The notes: a model not told the origin generated them from the letters alone. A stretch of 64,000 nt of DNA from an uncultured Lachnospiraceae bacterium (GCA_934385475.1 CAKRPS010000008.1:1-64000), one strand, 5' to 3'; positions 9,377-19,046 are shown, numbered from the stretch's first letter. Made by a program: numbers and translations.

Positions 9377-10741
9377 TTAATTCTTAAAACTGTGGATTGG
9401 TGCCGGAATCCTTCCGCCACGATTTACAAATGCCTCACAGGAAAAACGATTTACAGGCATGATCGGCGCATAACCGAACAGACCGCCAAACTCTACCTTA
9501 TCGCCCACCTGTTTGCCGATAGCCGGTATGATCCGCACAGCCGTCGTCTTCTGATTGACCATTCCGATCGCCATCTCATCGGCAATGATCCCGGCGATGG
9601 TTGTATTCGGAGTATCCCCCGGAATTGCGATCATATCCAGTCCGACAGAACATACACAAGTCATGGCTTCCAGTTTCTCAAGCGTAAGTGCTCCCGCAGT
9701 TGCCGCATCGATCATTCCCTGATCCTCGCTGACCGGAATAAAGGCACCGCTCAGTCCTCCCACATAGGAGGATGCCATAACACCACCCTTTTTCACCTGA
9801 TCGTTCAACAGGGCAAGGGCTGCCGTTGTGCCGGGTGCACCTGCATATTCCAGGCCGATCTCACACAGAATGTCTGCAACGCTGTCTCCCACCGCCGGAG
9901 TCGGGGCAAGCGACAGATCAACGATTCCAAACGGAATTCCCAGCTTTCTGGATGCCTCCTGCGCAACGAGCTGACCAACTCTGGTCACCTTAAACGCAGT
10001 CTTTTTGATCGTCTCGCAGAGAACCTCGAAGTTCTCTCCTCTCACCTTCTCCAGTGCAGTCTTGACCACGCCCGGTCCGCTGACACCGACGTTAATTATG
10101 GCATCTGCCTCCGTCACACCGTGAAAAGCTCCTGCCATAAACGGATTGTCGTCCGGTGCATTACAGAACACCACCAGTTTCATACAATCGACGCTGTCTA
10201 TATCCTTACTGATCATGGCAGTCTCTTTGATGATGTCTCCCATCAGTCTGACTGCATCCATATTGATTCCCGTCTTTGTGGAGCCAAGATTCACAGAGCT
10301 GCACACTCTCTCCGTGCTGTGAAGTGCCTTGGGAATCGAACGGATCAGCAGTTCGTCTGCCTTTGTCATTCCCTTTGACACCAGTGCGGAATATCCTCCG
10401 ATCAGGTTTACACCCACTTCCTTGGCCGCCCGGTCCATCGTCTGCGCCAGTGTCACAAAATCATCCTCGCACTTACAGGCCGCACCACCTATGAGCGCCA
10501 TCGGAGTCACCGATATTCTTTTGTTTACGATTGGGATTCCATACTCCTTTTCAATCCCTTCGCCGGTCTTTACCAGATCTTTGGCAACCGTCGTAATCTT
10601 CTGATATACCTTTTCATTTAATTTTTGCAGATCTGCATCAATACAGTCTAACAGGCTGATTCCCAATGTGATCGTTCTCACATCCAAATTCTCCTTGCTG
10701 ATCATTTCATTGGTCTCTGCCACTTCGTATAAATTTATCAT
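9377..10741 (-). CDS. PFL family (UPF0210/DUF711) protein
   Basis: A 454-residue protein of the UPF0210 family, related in fold to pyruvate formate-lyase-type proteins but with no proven reaction. It is rich in glycine and small residues ([54 protein letters not shown]), as expected for the family. It follows the ACT-domain gene after 50 bases with a GGAGG site; an ACT gene next to a UPF0210 gene is a recurring pair in bacteria and archaea. I infer a joint, possibly amino-acid-sensing role, but nothing here proves it. Confidence 0.85.
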   Translation of the reverse strand: MINLYEVAETNEMISKENLDVRTITLGISLLDCIDADLQKLNEKVYQKITTVAKDLVKTGEGIEKEYGIPIVNKRISVTPMALIGGAACKCEDDFVTLAQTMDRAAKEVGVNLIGGYSALVSKGMTKADELLIRSIPKALHSTERVCSSVNLGSTKTGINMDAVRLMGDIIKETAMISKDIDSVDCMKLVVFCNAPDDNPFMAGAFHGVTEADAIINVGVSGPGVVKTALEKVRGENFEVLCETIKKTAFKVTRVGQLVAQEASRKLGIPFGIVDLSLAPTPAVGDSVADILCEIGLEYAGAPGTTAALALLNDQVKKGGVMASSYVGGLSGAFIPVSEDQGMIDAATAGALTLEKLEAMTCVCSVGLDMIAIPGDTPNTTIAGIIADEMAIGMVNQKTTAVRIIPAIGKQVGDKVEFGGLFGYAPIMPVNRFSCEAFVNRGGRIPAPIHSFKN

Positions 10742-10791
10742 AACGACCTCCAGAATCGTACTCTTTTCCCTCTCTGTTTCACATTCCCCGA

Positions 10792-11064
10792 TCAGATCCT
10801 GTGCATCTGATCAAAAATTTCTTCCTTCTGACACTTGATATCCACGCCGATTTCCTTTCCAAGTAAAACCAGTTCGTCGACGATATCTCCAAACTTCTTC
10901 TCTGTCTGGTTCATGTCCACGATCATCATCATATTAAAGAAGCCCTGCACGATCGTCTGTGAAATATCCAGAATGTTGATCTGGTTTTCTGCCAGATAGG
11001 TGCAGACCCGTGCAATAATTCCTACCGTATCTTTTCCTACTACTGTGATAATTGTCTTTTTCAT
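10792..11064 (-). CDS. ACT domain protein (UPF0237 family)
   Basis: A 90-residue stand-alone ACT domain, a small ligand-binding fold that often senses amino acids. The first strand and helix are typical: [21 protein letters not shown], then [22 protein letters not shown]. The start at 11064 has GGAGGAGAG upstream; a 10-residue longer frame begins next to the previous stop and has no site. It lies between walJ and the PFL gene in the same direction and probably works with the latter. Confidence 0.85.
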   Translation of the reverse strand: MKKTIITVVGKDTVGIIARVCTYLAENQINILDISQTIVQGFFNMMMIVDMNQTEKKFGDIVDELVLLGKEIGVDIKCQKEEIFDQMHRI

Positions 11065-11094
11065 GTTCTCTCCTCCATTTGCCTTGTTTTCCAT

Positions 11095-11892
11095 CTACAC
11101 CGTTACAATATCCGATACTTCACTTCTCTTGGCAACGTACAGTGGAAAATCATTTCCATTATATTTTGTGTCCGACATGGTCACTTCCATCCGGACAGCC
11201 TCATATGCCAGTTCCGGCATATTGTTTTCCTTGCTCAAATGTCCCAGAATGATCGTCTGCAATTTGTCATTCAGAAGCCTGCACAACAGTCTTCCGGCCG
11301 ATTCATTTGACAAATGCCCCCGGTCCCCCAGAATTCTCTGCTTCAGGTAATAGGGATATGGACCGACCTGCAGCATGTGGATATCGTGATTTGCTTCCAG
11401 ATACAGCAGATCCATATTTTTCAGGCATTCCACCGTGTAATCATTATAACAGCCGAGGTCTGTCGCAATACCTATCTTCTTCCCCTCACTTGCGATCCGG
11501 TATGCCACCGGGTCAGCCGCGTCATGGGATATCCGCATCGGACATACCGTCAGATCCTTTATCACATATTTTTCATCCGGTTCGATCCTGTGAAAAAGGG
11601 ACTCATCAATCTGTCCAACCGATTTCATTCCCTGAATCGCTTCAATCGTCCCCTTGGTCGCATAAATCGGAACCCCGTACTTTCTGGCAAGAACTCCAAG
11701 ACCGTTGATATGATCCGCATGCTCATGCGTGATAAAAATGCCATCCATATCCCGCATGGAAAGGTCAAGCTGTGCCAGACCTTCCTCTGTTCTCCTGCCA
11801 CTGATCCCGACATCCATCAGAAGATGGGTCGTATCGCTGCCAACATAGATACAATTTCCACTGCTTCCGCTGGCAATACTACATAATCTCAT
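11095..11892 (-). CDS. walJ: Metallo-beta-lactamase fold hydrolase, WalJ/YycJ family
   Basis: A 265-residue cytoplasmic MBL-fold protein. The metal-binding motif is ITHEHADHINGL near residue 55, with further ligands at SHDAADPVAYR and near LGHLSKENN. The opening CSIASGSSGNCIYVG is characteristic of YycJ/WalJ, proposed in Bacillus and Streptococcus to have a DNA-repair-like exonuclease role. It is placed here in the polA operon instead of beside walKR, which agrees with a DNA-linked job. Only a 41-base gap separates it from the FtsA-like gene. Confidence 0.87.
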   Translation of the reverse strand: MRLCSIASGSSGNCIYVGSDTTHLLMDVGISGRRTEEGLAQLDLSMRDMDGIFITHEHADHINGLGVLARKYGVPIYATKGTIEAIQGMKSVGQIDESLFHRIEPDEKYVIKDLTVCPMRISHDAADPVAYRIASEGKKIGIATDLGCYNDYTVECLKNMDLLYLEANHDIHMLQVGPYPYYLKQRILGDRGHLSNESAGRLLCRLLNDKLQTIILGHLSKENNMPELAYEAVRMEVTMSDTKYNGNDFPLYVAKRSEVSDIVTV

Positions 11893-11933
11893 AACTTTAT
11901 CTGTTCCTTCCGGGCACCCTTTCCTGTCCGTGC

Positions 11934-14039
11934 CTATTTTCTCCAGAAAATATCCAGAACATCTCCCTCTGTTATTTTCTCCATATACTGTGCTTCTCTT
12001 CCGTTGAGCCTTGTCACTACCGCTTTTCCCTCCGGTTTGGAGAGATCAAAATCAATGTGGTCAAAGACATCCACAAAGACATACTCCGGTTTTCCGGAAA
12101 GGCGGACCGGCAGGCCGTTTACCTGTACCATGATCGACATTGCTTTCTCCGGCTTCTTCTCTTCCACAGCATCCGTCTTCTGTGATGCTGCACCCTGTTC
12201 CTGCTGCAATGGCTCCTGTGCCTGTTCTTCCTCTTCGTTTTCCGGCTGTGTCATCATATCCAGCTCTGTCTCCGGCTGTGCAGACATACTTTCTATCACA
12301 ACTGAGAAATTCTCATACACTCTGGTGTCCAGATCTGCCATCTTATTGTTGACCTGAACCTTCATTCCTTCTTCCCACAGCACATCCATAAACTCAGCGA
12401 TCTGACGTACCGTATAATAATTCAATATTTCAATCGAGTCATTTTCCTGAATACTGTAATACCCGGACTGAAGCTGTCCGTTTACGCTGGCAAACTTTGG
12501 CAGATCAACCTTCTTTTCATTTACCTCGACCCGCATCGTCGTTCCAAATTCCGGAAGCTGGTTGATATCCAGTTCAGCCGGTTCTCCCGCTGTAGACTCT
12601 TTCACCACGATCTGATCATTGGCATGGATCAGTGTATGGATATCCGCATCACTTCCATTCACAGTGATCACAGCCGACTCTCCCATCTTCCCACGTGTGA
12701 TACGAGCCTTGCCGTTCACCATATAATTCAGTTCTCTGCCCCTTTTCGGGAAAAGTCCGTCATTGGGGAACTCTGCCTGCATGGCAGCGTCCACCACCGC
12801 CACCTTGTTATTGTCATATAGCTTGATCCTCTGCTCGTTGAATGTGACGAACATAAAGCTGTTGCTCTGCTCATAAAAGCTCAGACAGATACCGATCGGC
12901 GTTACCATCAGAGAATCCTTTCTGGCATTGTCCTCCAGAAATTCTATGTTCTGCATTACCTCTTCCCCACGGATTGCAACTCTCTCCTTCTGGATTCCGA
13001 GCTTCTGCGCAAGATTCGATGTGTATCCCGGCATTCTGCCGCCCCCGCCGACAACAAATACCGCACTGACAGCTTTATCTCCGTTCAGTTCCTTGATCTT
13101 GTCCGATACCTGCTGCGTCATCTGTTCCATCCACGGCATGGTAACCTCCTCGATCTGCTGTGAGGTGATCGTCTGTGGCAGCCCCATGATGTCTTTATAC
13201 TCAATGGTCTCTTTTTCTCCCACATCCTTCTTGATCTGCTCCGCCGTTGTAAAATCCACCAGACAATGTTTTGCAATAATCTCGGTAAGACTGTCTCCGG
13301 CAACCGGTATCATGCCGTAAGCAATGATACTTCCATCCTTTGTAATAGAAATATCCGAAGTTCCCGCGCCAACATCTACCAGCGCGATGTTCAACATTCT
13401 GTACATTTCCGGTATCGCCACCTGAATTGCGGCGATCGGCTCCAGTGTCAGATTCACCACCTCAAGTCCTGCCGCACCGACAGCCTTGTAAAGTCCATCC
13501 ACAACATCTTCCGGCAAAAAGGTGGCAATGATATCCTCTCCAATGGCTTTCGCCTTGTGCCCTTCCAGGTTACCTATCATATATCCGTTCATATAATAGT
13601 GTACGATAGAATACCCTACACAGTAGAATTTCATATCTAGATCATTTTCTTCCTGAAATTCCTGATAGGCCTTCTCTATTCCCATGGAATCCAACGCGTA
13701 GATATCTTCTCCCGTCACTTCCTTGTCTGTCTGAAATTCATAGTCCACTCTGGTCGTCACTGTACGCAGCACTCGTCCTGCCGCCGCAATGCAAACCTCT
13801 TTCAGCGATACGGAAAGTCTGCCCTCCAGCTCTGCCTTGACCTCTCCGATGGTCTCTCCAACCTTATAAATATCGTGAATCTGTCCATCCAGCATGGCCC
13901 TTGTCTTATGCTCCCTGATGCTCTGACCTGCCACATAGAACTTATCTCCGACACGGTACCCTACCGTTCCCACGATACTTCTCGTTCCGATATCAAGCCC
14001 AAATACTAATTGTCCAGGAAATTTTTTTACCTCTGACAC
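11934..14039 (-). CDS. FtsA-like actin-fold ATPase with long beta-grasp-like C-terminal extension
   Basis: A 701-residue protein. Residues 10-400 are an FtsA/actin-fold ATPase: phosphate-1 loop VFGLDIGTRSIVG, phosphate-2 ALVDVGAGTSDISI and adenosine motif VFVVGGGGRMPGY. FtsA itself is near 420 residues, so about 280 are extra. The extension has repeated short units of the kind VxVNGxxxxL followed by a ...DxIxI strand (near 430-470, 495-540, 555-580), an acidic Gln/Glu-rich linker (585-635), and a last unit (636-701) ending GDVLDIFWRK. These resemble beta-grasp (ThiS/SLBB-like) folds. No FtsA-type C-terminal amphipathic helix is seen. It overlaps coaE by 13 bases. A role in division or envelope assembly is inferred only from the ATPase. 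Confidence 0.75.
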   Translation of the reverse strand: MSEVKKFPGQLVFGLDIGTRSIVGTVGYRVGDKFYVAGQSIREHKTRAMLDGQIHDIYKVGETIGEVKAELEGRLSVSLKEVCIAAAGRVLRTVTTRVDYEFQTDKEVTGEDIYALDSMGIEKAYQEFQEENDLDMKFYCVGYSIVHYYMNGYMIGNLEGHKAKAIGEDIIATFLPEDVVDGLYKAVGAAGLEVVNLTLEPIAAIQVAIPEMYRMLNIALVDVGAGTSDISITKDGSIIAYGMIPVAGDSLTEIIAKHCLVDFTTAEQIKKDVGEKETIEYKDIMGLPQTITSQQIEEVTMPWMEQMTQQVSDKIKELNGDKAVSAVFVVGGGGRMPGYTSNLAQKLGIQKERVAIRGEEVMQNIEFLEDNARKDSLMVTPIGICLSFYEQSNSFMFVTFNEQRIKLYDNNKVAVVDAAMQAEFPNDGLFPKRGRELNYMVNGKARITRGKMGESAVITVNGSDADIHTLIHANDQIVVKESTAGEPAELDINQLPEFGTTMRVEVNEKKVDLPKFASVNGQLQSGYYSIQENDSIEILNYYTVRQIAEFMDVLWEEGMKVQVNNKMADLDTRVYENFSVVIESMSAQPETELDMMTQPENEEEEQAQEPLQQEQGAASQKTDAVEEKKPEKAMSIMVQVNGLPVRLSGKPEYVFVDVFDHIDFDLSKPEGKAVVTRLNGREAQYMEKITEGDVLDIFWRK

Positions 14040-14632
14040 CGCTTCTCCCTCAACTTTTCATCAATCTGTCTGTACGCGTCCTGAAGTGACCCGCTGTTAT
14101 CTATCACAAAATGACAATTTTCCCGGAATTTCTCATCCGATAACTGTCCGTTCATAATGCTGCCAATTTTTTCATCACTGTAGCCTCTTGCCGCTTTCAG
14201 CCTTACACGCCGCACCTCATCACTGGCATAGATATACCACAGTTCATCCAGGATCTGTGCGTACCCGCACTCGATCAGAAGTGCCGCCTCGATAAACAGA
14301 AAATCCAGCTTTCCCGCTTCCCTCTCCTGTTTGATACATGCCTCAATATAGTTCTGTACCGCAGGATGTACGATCTGGTTCACTCTGGCAAGCAGCTCCT
14401 GATCTCCAAATATTCTCTGTGCCATTTTCGCTCTGTCGATCTGTCCATCCGCTGCCAGAATCTCTTCCCCGAGCAGTTCCACAATCCCTTTATAACATAT
14501 CTCCCCGGGTTCTTCCAGTTGCTGGGCTACTCTGTCCGCCATAATGATGCGACACCGATAATGGCTTTCCAGATACGTTAAAATCTCTGATTTTCCAGCG
14601 CCTACTCCACCGGTAATTCCAATTGTTTTCAT
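14027..14632 (-). CDS. coaE: Dephospho-CoA kinase
   Basis: Last step of CoA synthesis: phosphorylates the 3'-OH of dephospho-CoA. The 201-residue length fits. The P-loop is GITGGVGAGKS at residues 4-14; then DRVAQQL near 37, AALLIECGY near 115, and VIDNSGSLQD near the end, all as in CoaE. The start at 14632 has GGAG six bases upstream; longer frames to 14719 lack a site and run into the 3' end of polA. Placement directly after polA is common in Firmicutes. Confidence 0.94.
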   Translation of the reverse strand: MKTIGITGGVGAGKSEILTYLESHYRCRIIMADRVAQQLEEPGEICYKGIVELLGEEILAADGQIDRAKMAQRIFGDQELLARVNQIVHPAVQNYIEACIKQEREAGKLDFLFIEAALLIECGYAQILDELWYIYASDEVRRVRLKAARGYSDEKIGSIMNGQLSDEKFRENCHFVIDNSGSLQDAYRQIDEKLREKRCQR

Positions 14633-14678
14633 GAAAGACTCCATTTCGCACACGTTCTGTGTCGTTCCGCCATATAGA

Positions 14679-17387
14679 TCACTTGGCTTCATACCAGTTT
14701 GTGCCGGTGTGCAGATCAATTTCCAGCGTTACAGAAAGGTCTGCCGCATGTTTCATCTCTTCCGTAAGGATCTGTCTGACGATCTCCTCTTCCTCCTGTG
14801 CTGTCTCGATCAGCAGTTCATCGTGTACCTGCAGGATCAATCTGGAAGCCAGCTTCTCCCGTTTCATCCTCTCCCACACATGGATCATGGCGATCTTCAT
14901 AATATCAGCCGCCGTTCCCTGGATCGGGCTGTTCATGGCAACCCTTTCTCCGAATGCTCTCTGCATAAAATTGCCGGAGGACAATTCCGGCACCGGTCTT
15001 CTGCGCCCATATAGGGTCGTCACATAGCCGTTCTCTTTTGCGTCCTGCACCGCCTTATCCAGAAACTGCTTAATCCCCGGATAGGTTCTGAAATATTCTT
15101 CAATATAGGCAGCCGCCTCTTTTTTGGTGATGCTCAGGTCCTGGCTCAGTCCAAAGGAGCTGATTCCATATACGATCCCAAAATTAACCGCCTTTGCATT
15201 CCGTCTCTGTAAATCTGTCACTTCCTCAAAGGGCGTGTGAAAAACCTTGGAGGCCGTGATCCGGTGAATATCTTCATCCATCTGATACGCCTCGATCAGC
15301 TGTCTGTCGTCTGACATATGTGCCAATATCCTCAGCTCAATCTGCGAATAGTCGGCATCCATAAACAGACACCCCGGCTTTGGAACAAACACCTTACGGA
15401 TTCTCCGTCCAAGCTCCATCCTCATGGGGATGTTCTGCAGATTTGGCTCTGTAGAGCTGATACGTCCGGTTGCCGTGATCGTCTGGTTAAAATTGCTGTG
15501 GATTCTTCCGGTATCATCTATATACGCTGCCAGCCCATCCGCATAGGTCGATTTCAGCTTTGCCAGTCCTCTGTATTCCAGAATGTCCTTTACAATGGGA
15601 TATTCCGGAGCCAGCTTTTCCAATACATCCGCCGCTGTCGAATAGCCTGTTTTTGTCTTTTTGCCGCCCTTGAGTCCCATTTTCTCAAACAGGATCTCGC
15701 CGAGCTGTTTCGGAGAGTTCAGATTAAAGCTGCAGCCCGCCTGTTCACAGACGGATTTTTCCAGTTCTTCAATCCTTCCGTTCAGTGCTTCCCCATATTT
15801 CTTCAGTTCATCCGGCTTCACCAGAATACCGGTCTGCTCCATCTCATAAAGCACTCTTGTCAGGGGCATTTCTATCTCTTTCATCAGGCTCTCCATCCCC
15901 TGCTCCTGCAGCTTCTTTCGCAGGATAGGTGCGGATGCCCTGCACACATAAGCCTGATAACATACATATTCTGTCAGAAGCTTCGGATTTTCCTCATAGA
16001 CCTTCTGAAAAGAGTTCTTCCCGCAGACCTGATCTTTTCCCGGTATCATCAGCCCCAGATACTCATTTGCAATATTTTCTGTCTCATAATCATTCTTTAA
16101 CGGATTCAGCAGATAGGCTGCCAGCAGAATGTCAAAATAGCGCTGTTCCCTGTAGGGTTTCAGGACATCCGGCCTTCCCTCTTCATCCTGCCACATTCGC
16201 GCCGTATCCACTTCCTCTATCATGCCATAGCATTTCTTGCTGTCAAAAAAGGCAAACCGGCACTTACCGGCCCGGTTGATCTGTGTCAGTTTCTCATGAA
16301 GATATTCCTCTGTTATCGCTCCCTGACAGGGGATAAACGCCGTCTTTTCATCGTTGATGGAAAGTGCCACGCCGCAGCATGCCGTATTCCTGCCATCACG
16401 CAGAACACAGATGCCAATCTCCCCTTCTGTTTCCATGCATTCCTGCAAAAGAGTCTCTGCCTGCTTTTCCTTCGATATCATTCCAAAGGAATCCGTCTGC
16501 TTATTGGAGATGATCATCCCCTTGTCAAAACGGGTCAGCAGATTTTTGAATTCCAGCTGTTTGCACAGGACATAAGCTTCCTCAGTATAAAAATCTTCAA
16601 TCTTTGCATCCTCAAAGCGATATGCAAACTCACCGTTTACGTTGATCGTCGCAAGCGTCTTGCTCAGATCCGCCAGATCCTTGTTCTCCTGTAAGGACTC
16701 CCGGATCGATTTCTTTTCAACCTCTTCCAGATGTGCATAGAGGTTCTCCAGAGAGGCAAAACGAACCATCAATGCAGTTGCCGTCTTCTCTCCCACCTTG
16801 GGTACACCGGGAATGTTATCCGCCGTATCTCCCATCAATGCCTTGAGGTCAATGAACTGCTCCGGTGTCACCTGATATTTTTCCCGGACATCCTTCGCAT
16901 AGTAGTCCTCAATTTCTGTCCTGCCGCCCTTTGTCTTGGGAATCCGTATCCTTATATGCTCCGATGCGATCTGCAGAAGATCCCGGTCTCCGGACACCAG
17001 TGAAACCTCCATGCCTTCTTTCTCCGCACGCTTCGCAAGGGTTCCGAGAATATCGTCCGCTTCCAGTCCAGGCTTCTCTACAATACAAATGTGCATTGCC
17101 TGCAGCATCTGTTTCATAACCGGAACCTGCTCTCTGAGTTCCGTCGGCATCGGCTTTCTTGTTCCCTTATACTCTTTATAAATCTCATGGCGGAAGGTCG
17201 GTGCATGCACGTCAAAAGCAACCGTCAGATAATCCGGCTGCTCCTCCTCCACGATCTTAAACATAATATTCAGAAAACCATATACCGCATTTGTGTGCAG
17301 CCCCTGACTGTTTGTCAGATCAGGCACTCCATAAAATGCTCTGTTCAGTATGCTGTGTCCATCTATCAATACAATTTTCGGGCTCAT
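14679..17387 (-). CDS. polA: DNA polymerase I (exonuclease domain degenerate)
   Basis: A 902-residue repair and Okazaki-fragment polymerase. The N-terminal 5'-nuclease (1-290) has VLIDGHSILNRAFYG, GLEADDILGTLA and ALMGDTADNIPGVPKVGEKTA. The polymerase domain has DYSQIELRILAHMSDD (motif A), RRNAKAVNFGIVYGIS (motif B) and QVHDELLIE (motif C). The middle domain lacks the DxE exonuclease motif (EIGICVLRDG occupies that place) and the later carboxylates except FDILLAAYLL, so proofreading is probably lost, as in many Firmicutes. The start at 17387 has AGGAAGG upstream; a 16-residue longer frame has no site. Confidence 0.96.
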   Translation of the reverse strand: MSPKIVLIDGHSILNRAFYGVPDLTNSQGLHTNAVYGFLNIMFKIVEEEQPDYLTVAFDVHAPTFRHEIYKEYKGTRKPMPTELREQVPVMKQMLQAMHICIVEKPGLEADDILGTLAKRAEKEGMEVSLVSGDRDLLQIASEHIRIRIPKTKGGRTEIEDYYAKDVREKYQVTPEQFIDLKALMGDTADNIPGVPKVGEKTATALMVRFASLENLYAHLEEVEKKSIRESLQENKDLADLSKTLATINVNGEFAYRFEDAKIEDFYTEEAYVLCKQLEFKNLLTRFDKGMIISNKQTDSFGMISKEKQAETLLQECMETEGEIGICVLRDGRNTACCGVALSINDEKTAFIPCQGAITEEYLHEKLTQINRAGKCRFAFFDSKKCYGMIEEVDTARMWQDEEGRPDVLKPYREQRYFDILLAAYLLNPLKNDYETENIANEYLGLMIPGKDQVCGKNSFQKVYEENPKLLTEYVCYQAYVCRASAPILRKKLQEQGMESLMKEIEMPLTRVLYEMEQTGILVKPDELKKYGEALNGRIEELEKSVCEQAGCSFNLNSPKQLGEILFEKMGLKGGKKTKTGYSTAADVLEKLAPEYPIVKDILEYRGLAKLKSTYADGLAAYIDDTGRIHSNFNQTITATGRISSTEPNLQNIPMRMELGRRIRKVFVPKPGCLFMDADYSQIELRILAHMSDDRQLIEAYQMDEDIHRITASKVFHTPFEEVTDLQRRNAKAVNFGIVYGISSFGLSQDLSITKKEAAAYIEEYFRTYPGIKQFLDKAVQDAKENGYVTTLYGRRRPVPELSSGNFMQRAFGERVAMNSPIQGTAADIMKIAMIHVWERMKREKLASRLILQVHDELLIETAQEEEEIVRQILTEEMKHAADLSVTLEIDLHTGTNWYEAK

Positions 17388-17403
17388 TTTGAATCCTTCC
17401 TGC

Positions 17404-17730
17404 TTATATCCATTCAAAGTATATGCAGAACGCAACAGCTATCACGACGACTACCAGCGCCTCCAGCCAGTAAAGGATTCTGCGCAGCAGCCGGTTCATC
17501 CGGATATATCTTCTGGATTCCTCCATTCTGTCATGCAGGGCTTTCTGTAAATTAAAGCTGCTTCCTTCCTCCAGCTTTTCCATTCCCTCTGTCACCAGAA
17601 ACTGTATGGAAAGCTCTTCCTTGCATTCCGGACATTGCTCGATATGCTCCACAAACTCTGCCAGTCTGTCCCCCTCCAGTTCTCCCTTTAAGAAGGAGGG
17701 AATGCTTTTCTCTGTTTCCTTACAGTTCAT
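17404..17730 (-). CDS. Putative anti-sigma factor with ZAS-type zinc finger
   Basis: A 108-residue membrane protein. The N terminus carries a His/Cys zinc-finger signature of anti-sigma factors: Cys3, then His28-x4-Cys33-xx-Cys36 (HIEQCPECKEEL). A single membrane span, WLEALVVVVIAVAFCIYF, ends the protein, so the finger domain is cytoplasmic and the outside part is almost absent. No sigma gene sits beside it, although ZAS proteins are usually next to their ECF partner. It is the first gene of the polA operon, 16 bases ahead of polA. Confidence 0.75.
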   Translation of the reverse strand: MNCKETEKSIPSFLKGELEGDRLAEFVEHIEQCPECKEELSIQFLVTEGMEKLEEGSSFNLQKALHDRMEESRRYIRMNRLLRRILYWLEALVVVVIAVAFCIYFEWI

Positions 17731-17783
17731 ATTGCCTTCACACGCTCCCTATATCAACTGTTCCGTGTACTCATATAGATTTT

Positions 17784-17812
17784 ATTATATACCATATACT
17801 GTTTTTTTGAAA
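17784..17812 (-). promoter_or_regulatory. Probable sigma-A promoter of the polA operon
   Basis: Minus strand TTTCAA and TATAAT with a 17-base spacer, about 54 bases before the ZAS gene. The -10 is perfect and the -35 weak. Confidence 0.55.
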
Positions 17813-17828
17813 GACTCAAAAAAGTATG

Positions 17829-17858
17829 AAAAAACGACGCGGCTTACGCCGCGCCGTA
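17829..17858 (-). terminator. Terminator after the GH25 lysozyme gene
   Basis: On the minus strand ACGGCGCGGC-GTAA-GCCGCGTCGT forms a 10-bp GC-rich stem with one G-U pair and a four-base loop, followed by TTTTTT. It separates the lysozyme from the polA operon promoter. Confidence 0.9.
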
Positions 17859-17873
17859 ACATATCCTGTCTGA

Positions 17874-18986
17874 TCAGCCTTCCTGTAGCTGTTGTGTTTC
17901 TTCCGTTGCAGGTGCAGGAGCCACCGCCGTAGCGATCCCCTTCTTATCCACCGCATAATCCGTACCGTCGATGTTGACCGTCACATTTTTCTGTAATGCA
18001 CCGGTCACATCATAACAATAAGTATTTCCGTCCGGTCTGGTCACCAGTCCTGTCTGCATTACTGCATTTTCATCAAAGTAATACTCTACACCCTGAATCG
18101 TAACATCCTCGCGAAGCGCATGTCCATCCTTCGTCGCAAGGAAGTAACGTCCGGTCTCATCCTCGAACCAGCATCCCTTCTGTACAAAACCGTTTTCATC
18201 CACATGGTACTTTTTATCTTCAAGTGAAACCCAGCAGGAACGCTGCATCTTATAGTTGGAATAAAATACCTGATTATCTCCCCTCTTGGAAAAGCCATTG
18301 GCCACGATCAGGGAAGAATAATCCTTAAACTGATAATTGATATCAACACGGGTCGGGATTCCCGCAATGCTTCCATGGGAAGTACTCTGCCAGAAGGAAG
18401 CTCCATCATATTCCAGCGCGTCCGCATACTGTGCTACCCATTTGTCATAGGGAACATTGCCGATCTTATTCTGGAACATGTTTTTATAAGAATATACGAC
18501 CGGGTAATACCCGGCTGCCTCGATCGTAGAACAGAAGGTATTGATGATCGCCTGAAGCTGTTCCTGAGACATATTTTTGTGACAGGCTGCCTCTACATCA
18601 TACACGACCGGATAGCTTACCGTATAGTTACCAATCCATTGCAGAAGCTGATTTGCCTCGTTCTGTGCCTGCTCTACATTTGCGGCATAAGAATAAAGAT
18701 ACACGCCGGTTCTCAGTCCGGCCGCATTCGCGCCCTGTATATTCGCATCGAAATACGGATCAACTCCCGAGTTCGTACTTCCAGCCTTTATAAAGGCAAA
18801 GCTGATTCCTGCGCTTGGAACCTGACTCCAGTCAATCGCCAGATTATGCTTTGATACATCAATTCCCTTGGCGATCGCATTTCCCGCTCCCACTGCGTGT
18901 ACAGGATTTACCGGTACCACCGCAAGCATACAGGCTGCCATTCCTGCCGCCAAACATCTCTTCCATGCCATCTTCTTACTCTTCAT
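17874..18986 (-). CDS. Secreted GH25 lysozyme with cell-wall-binding repeats
   Basis: A 370-residue exported muramidase that cuts peptidoglycan. The signal peptide is CLAAGMAACMLAVVPVNPVHA. The GH25 domain (about 38-225) starts KGIDVSKHN, contains YPVVYDVEAA with the acidic catalytic pair, and KWVAQYA. The C-terminal 140 residues hold degenerate choline/glucan-binding-like repeats (KKYHVDENGFVQKG, EYYFDENAVMQTG, NTYCYDVTGALQK), which probably bind wall polymers. It ends in a short acidic Ala/Pro/Gln tail. It is a single-gene unit with its own terminator; the 173 bases upstream hold a strong hairpin. Confidence 0.9.
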   Translation of the reverse strand: MKSKKMAWKRCLAAGMAACMLAVVPVNPVHAVGAGNAIAKGIDVSKHNLAIDWSQVPSAGISFAFIKAGSTNSGVDPYFDANIQGANAAGLRTGVYLYSYAANVEQAQNEANQLLQWIGNYTVSYPVVYDVEAACHKNMSQEQLQAIINTFCSTIEAAGYYPVVYSYKNMFQNKIGNVPYDKWVAQYADALEYDGASFWQSTSHGSIAGIPTRVDINYQFKDYSSLIVANGFSKRGDNQVFYSNYKMQRSCWVSLEDKKYHVDENGFVQKGCWFEDETGRYFLATKDGHALREDVTIQGVEYYFDENAVMQTGLVTRPDGNTYCYDVTGALQKNVTVNIDGTDYAVDKKGIATAVAPAPATEETQQLQEG

Positions 18987-19015
18987 TCGTATCTCCTATC
19001 CATCTTTAGTCACGG

Positions 19016-19046
19016 ATATGCCGACATAGAACTTATGCCGGCATAT
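19016..19046. other. 13-bp inverted repeat upstream of the lysozyme gene
   Basis: ATATGCCGACATA and TATGCCGGCATAT can pair over 13 bp with one G-U and a 5-base loop. It lies 30 bases before the lysozyme start and 114 after the metQ stop. No T run follows on either strand, so it is not a standard terminator; an operator or an mRNA-stabilising hairpin is possible. Confidence 0.5.
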
